From Paenibacillus puerhi (lineage in GTDB: Bacteria > Bacillota > Bacilli > Paenibacillales > NBRC-103111): a stretch of DNA of 64,000 nt. Every line of letters starts with the position of its first letter. Within the stretch, counting starts at the first letter, position 1. Location of the stretch: positions 1-64,000 of the forward strand of contig NZ_WUWM01000026.1 in the NCBI RefSeq assembly GCF_009846885.1, in the 5' to 3' direction. Shown here in pieces: positions 63,681 to 64,000 of this stretch. Both the position numbers and the translations under genes were made by a program. Below the pieces are notes generated by a model. That model searched no databases and was not told where the DNA came from. It saw only the letters and a program-made list of their open reading frames with translations.

Positions 63681-64000
63681 CTAGCGGGCTCCCGGCGACT
63701 CCGAGGCCTCAAGTCGGCGCAAGGCTTCCAGGACTTCCGCTTGCTGGAGCACCCGGCTTTCTGCATGACCCCGCAGCTTCAATTCCACACTTCCCTGTTC
63801 GGCGCTCTTGCCGACGATAATCCGAAACGGCGCGCCCAGCAGATCGGCATCCTTAAACTTGCTGCCTGGCCGCTCGTCACGGTCATCGAGCAGCACGTCG
63901 ATGCCGGCCTGCAGAAGCAGGCTGTACAATTCTTCGGCCAGCCGCAGCTGATGCCGATCCTTACCCGATATCGGGATAAGATGGACCAGGAAGGGGGCAA
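63681..64000 (-). CDS. proS: Prolyl-tRNA synthetase, C-terminal end
   Basis: The last 106 residues of ProRS, entering from the window edge. [63 protein letters not shown] is the class II anticodon-binding domain. A hairpin GGCCTCGG/CCGAGGCC around 63667-63708 overlaps the stop and may end the transcript. The catalytic part lies outside the window. Confidence 0.93.
   Translation of the reverse strand, partial: APFLVHLIPISGKDRHQLRLAEELYSLLLQAGIDVLLDDRDERPGSKFKDADLLGAPFRIIVGKSAEQGSVELKLRGHAESRVLQQAEVLEALRRLEASESPGAR

Overview
The window looks like a Paenibacillus-type genome (Gram-positive, Paenibacillaceae). The support is strong GGAGG ribosome binding sites, frequent GTG and TTG starts, several LplB/LplC-type sugar permease pairs, very large membrane-anchored AraC regulators, a T-box in front of glyQS, and multidomain secreted pectinases. 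No species can be named from sequence alone.

Positions 1 to about 41.9 kb form a carbohydrate-use region aimed at pectin, especially rhamnogalacturonan I. Two CUT1 importer sets (655-4094; 16161-19702) each sit beside a two-transmembrane AraC sensor-regulator. Secreted enzymes are a 1974-residue protein combining a CE12-type esterase with a PL11-type lyase (10028-15952) and a simpler PL11 lyase (32239-34458). Further functions are a GH28 polygalacturonase, a GH2 glycosidase, SGNH esterases, a beta-propeller protein, a TIM-barrel isomerase and an orphan sugar-binding lipoprotein. The inferred chain is extracellular cleavage and deacetylation, ABC import of oligosaccharides, then cytoplasmic hydrolysis. 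No importer ATPase is encoded here.

This region is also heavily decayed. Remnants include GH2, SASA esterase, GH115, several AraC regulators, an SGNH esterase (stop plus frameshift), an IS1182-type transposase, a GH28/GH105 chimera, a decayed sensor and binding-protein cassette, GH105 with one internal stop, and uxuA/SDR fragments. Two of the remnants are in-frame chimeras of unrelated enzymes.

From 41.9 to 44 kb there is an AT-rich patch with an XRE regulator, an IS3-family OrfB without OrfA, and small unknown genes. From 44.3 to 48.2 kb lie a histidine phosphatase, hxlR, hxlB and hxlA (formaldehyde fixation) and arsB. An isolated YcaO azoline-forming cyclodehydratase follows (48465-50441), then a thioredoxin-reductase-like flavoprotein and an Rrf2 regulator. 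Next comes an unusual pair: an ECF sigma factor fused to a large C39/BtrH-like domain, followed by a solute-binding protein with no signal peptide (51979-54926).

The last 9 kb is mostly core genome: M29 aminopeptidase, glyQ-glyS with T-box and promoter, a double GNAT protein, two small proteins, a chemotaxis receptor and the end of proS. The strongest candidates for something undescribed are the sigma factor/cytoplasmic binding-protein pair, the stand-alone YcaO gene and the CE12-PL11 mega-enzyme.
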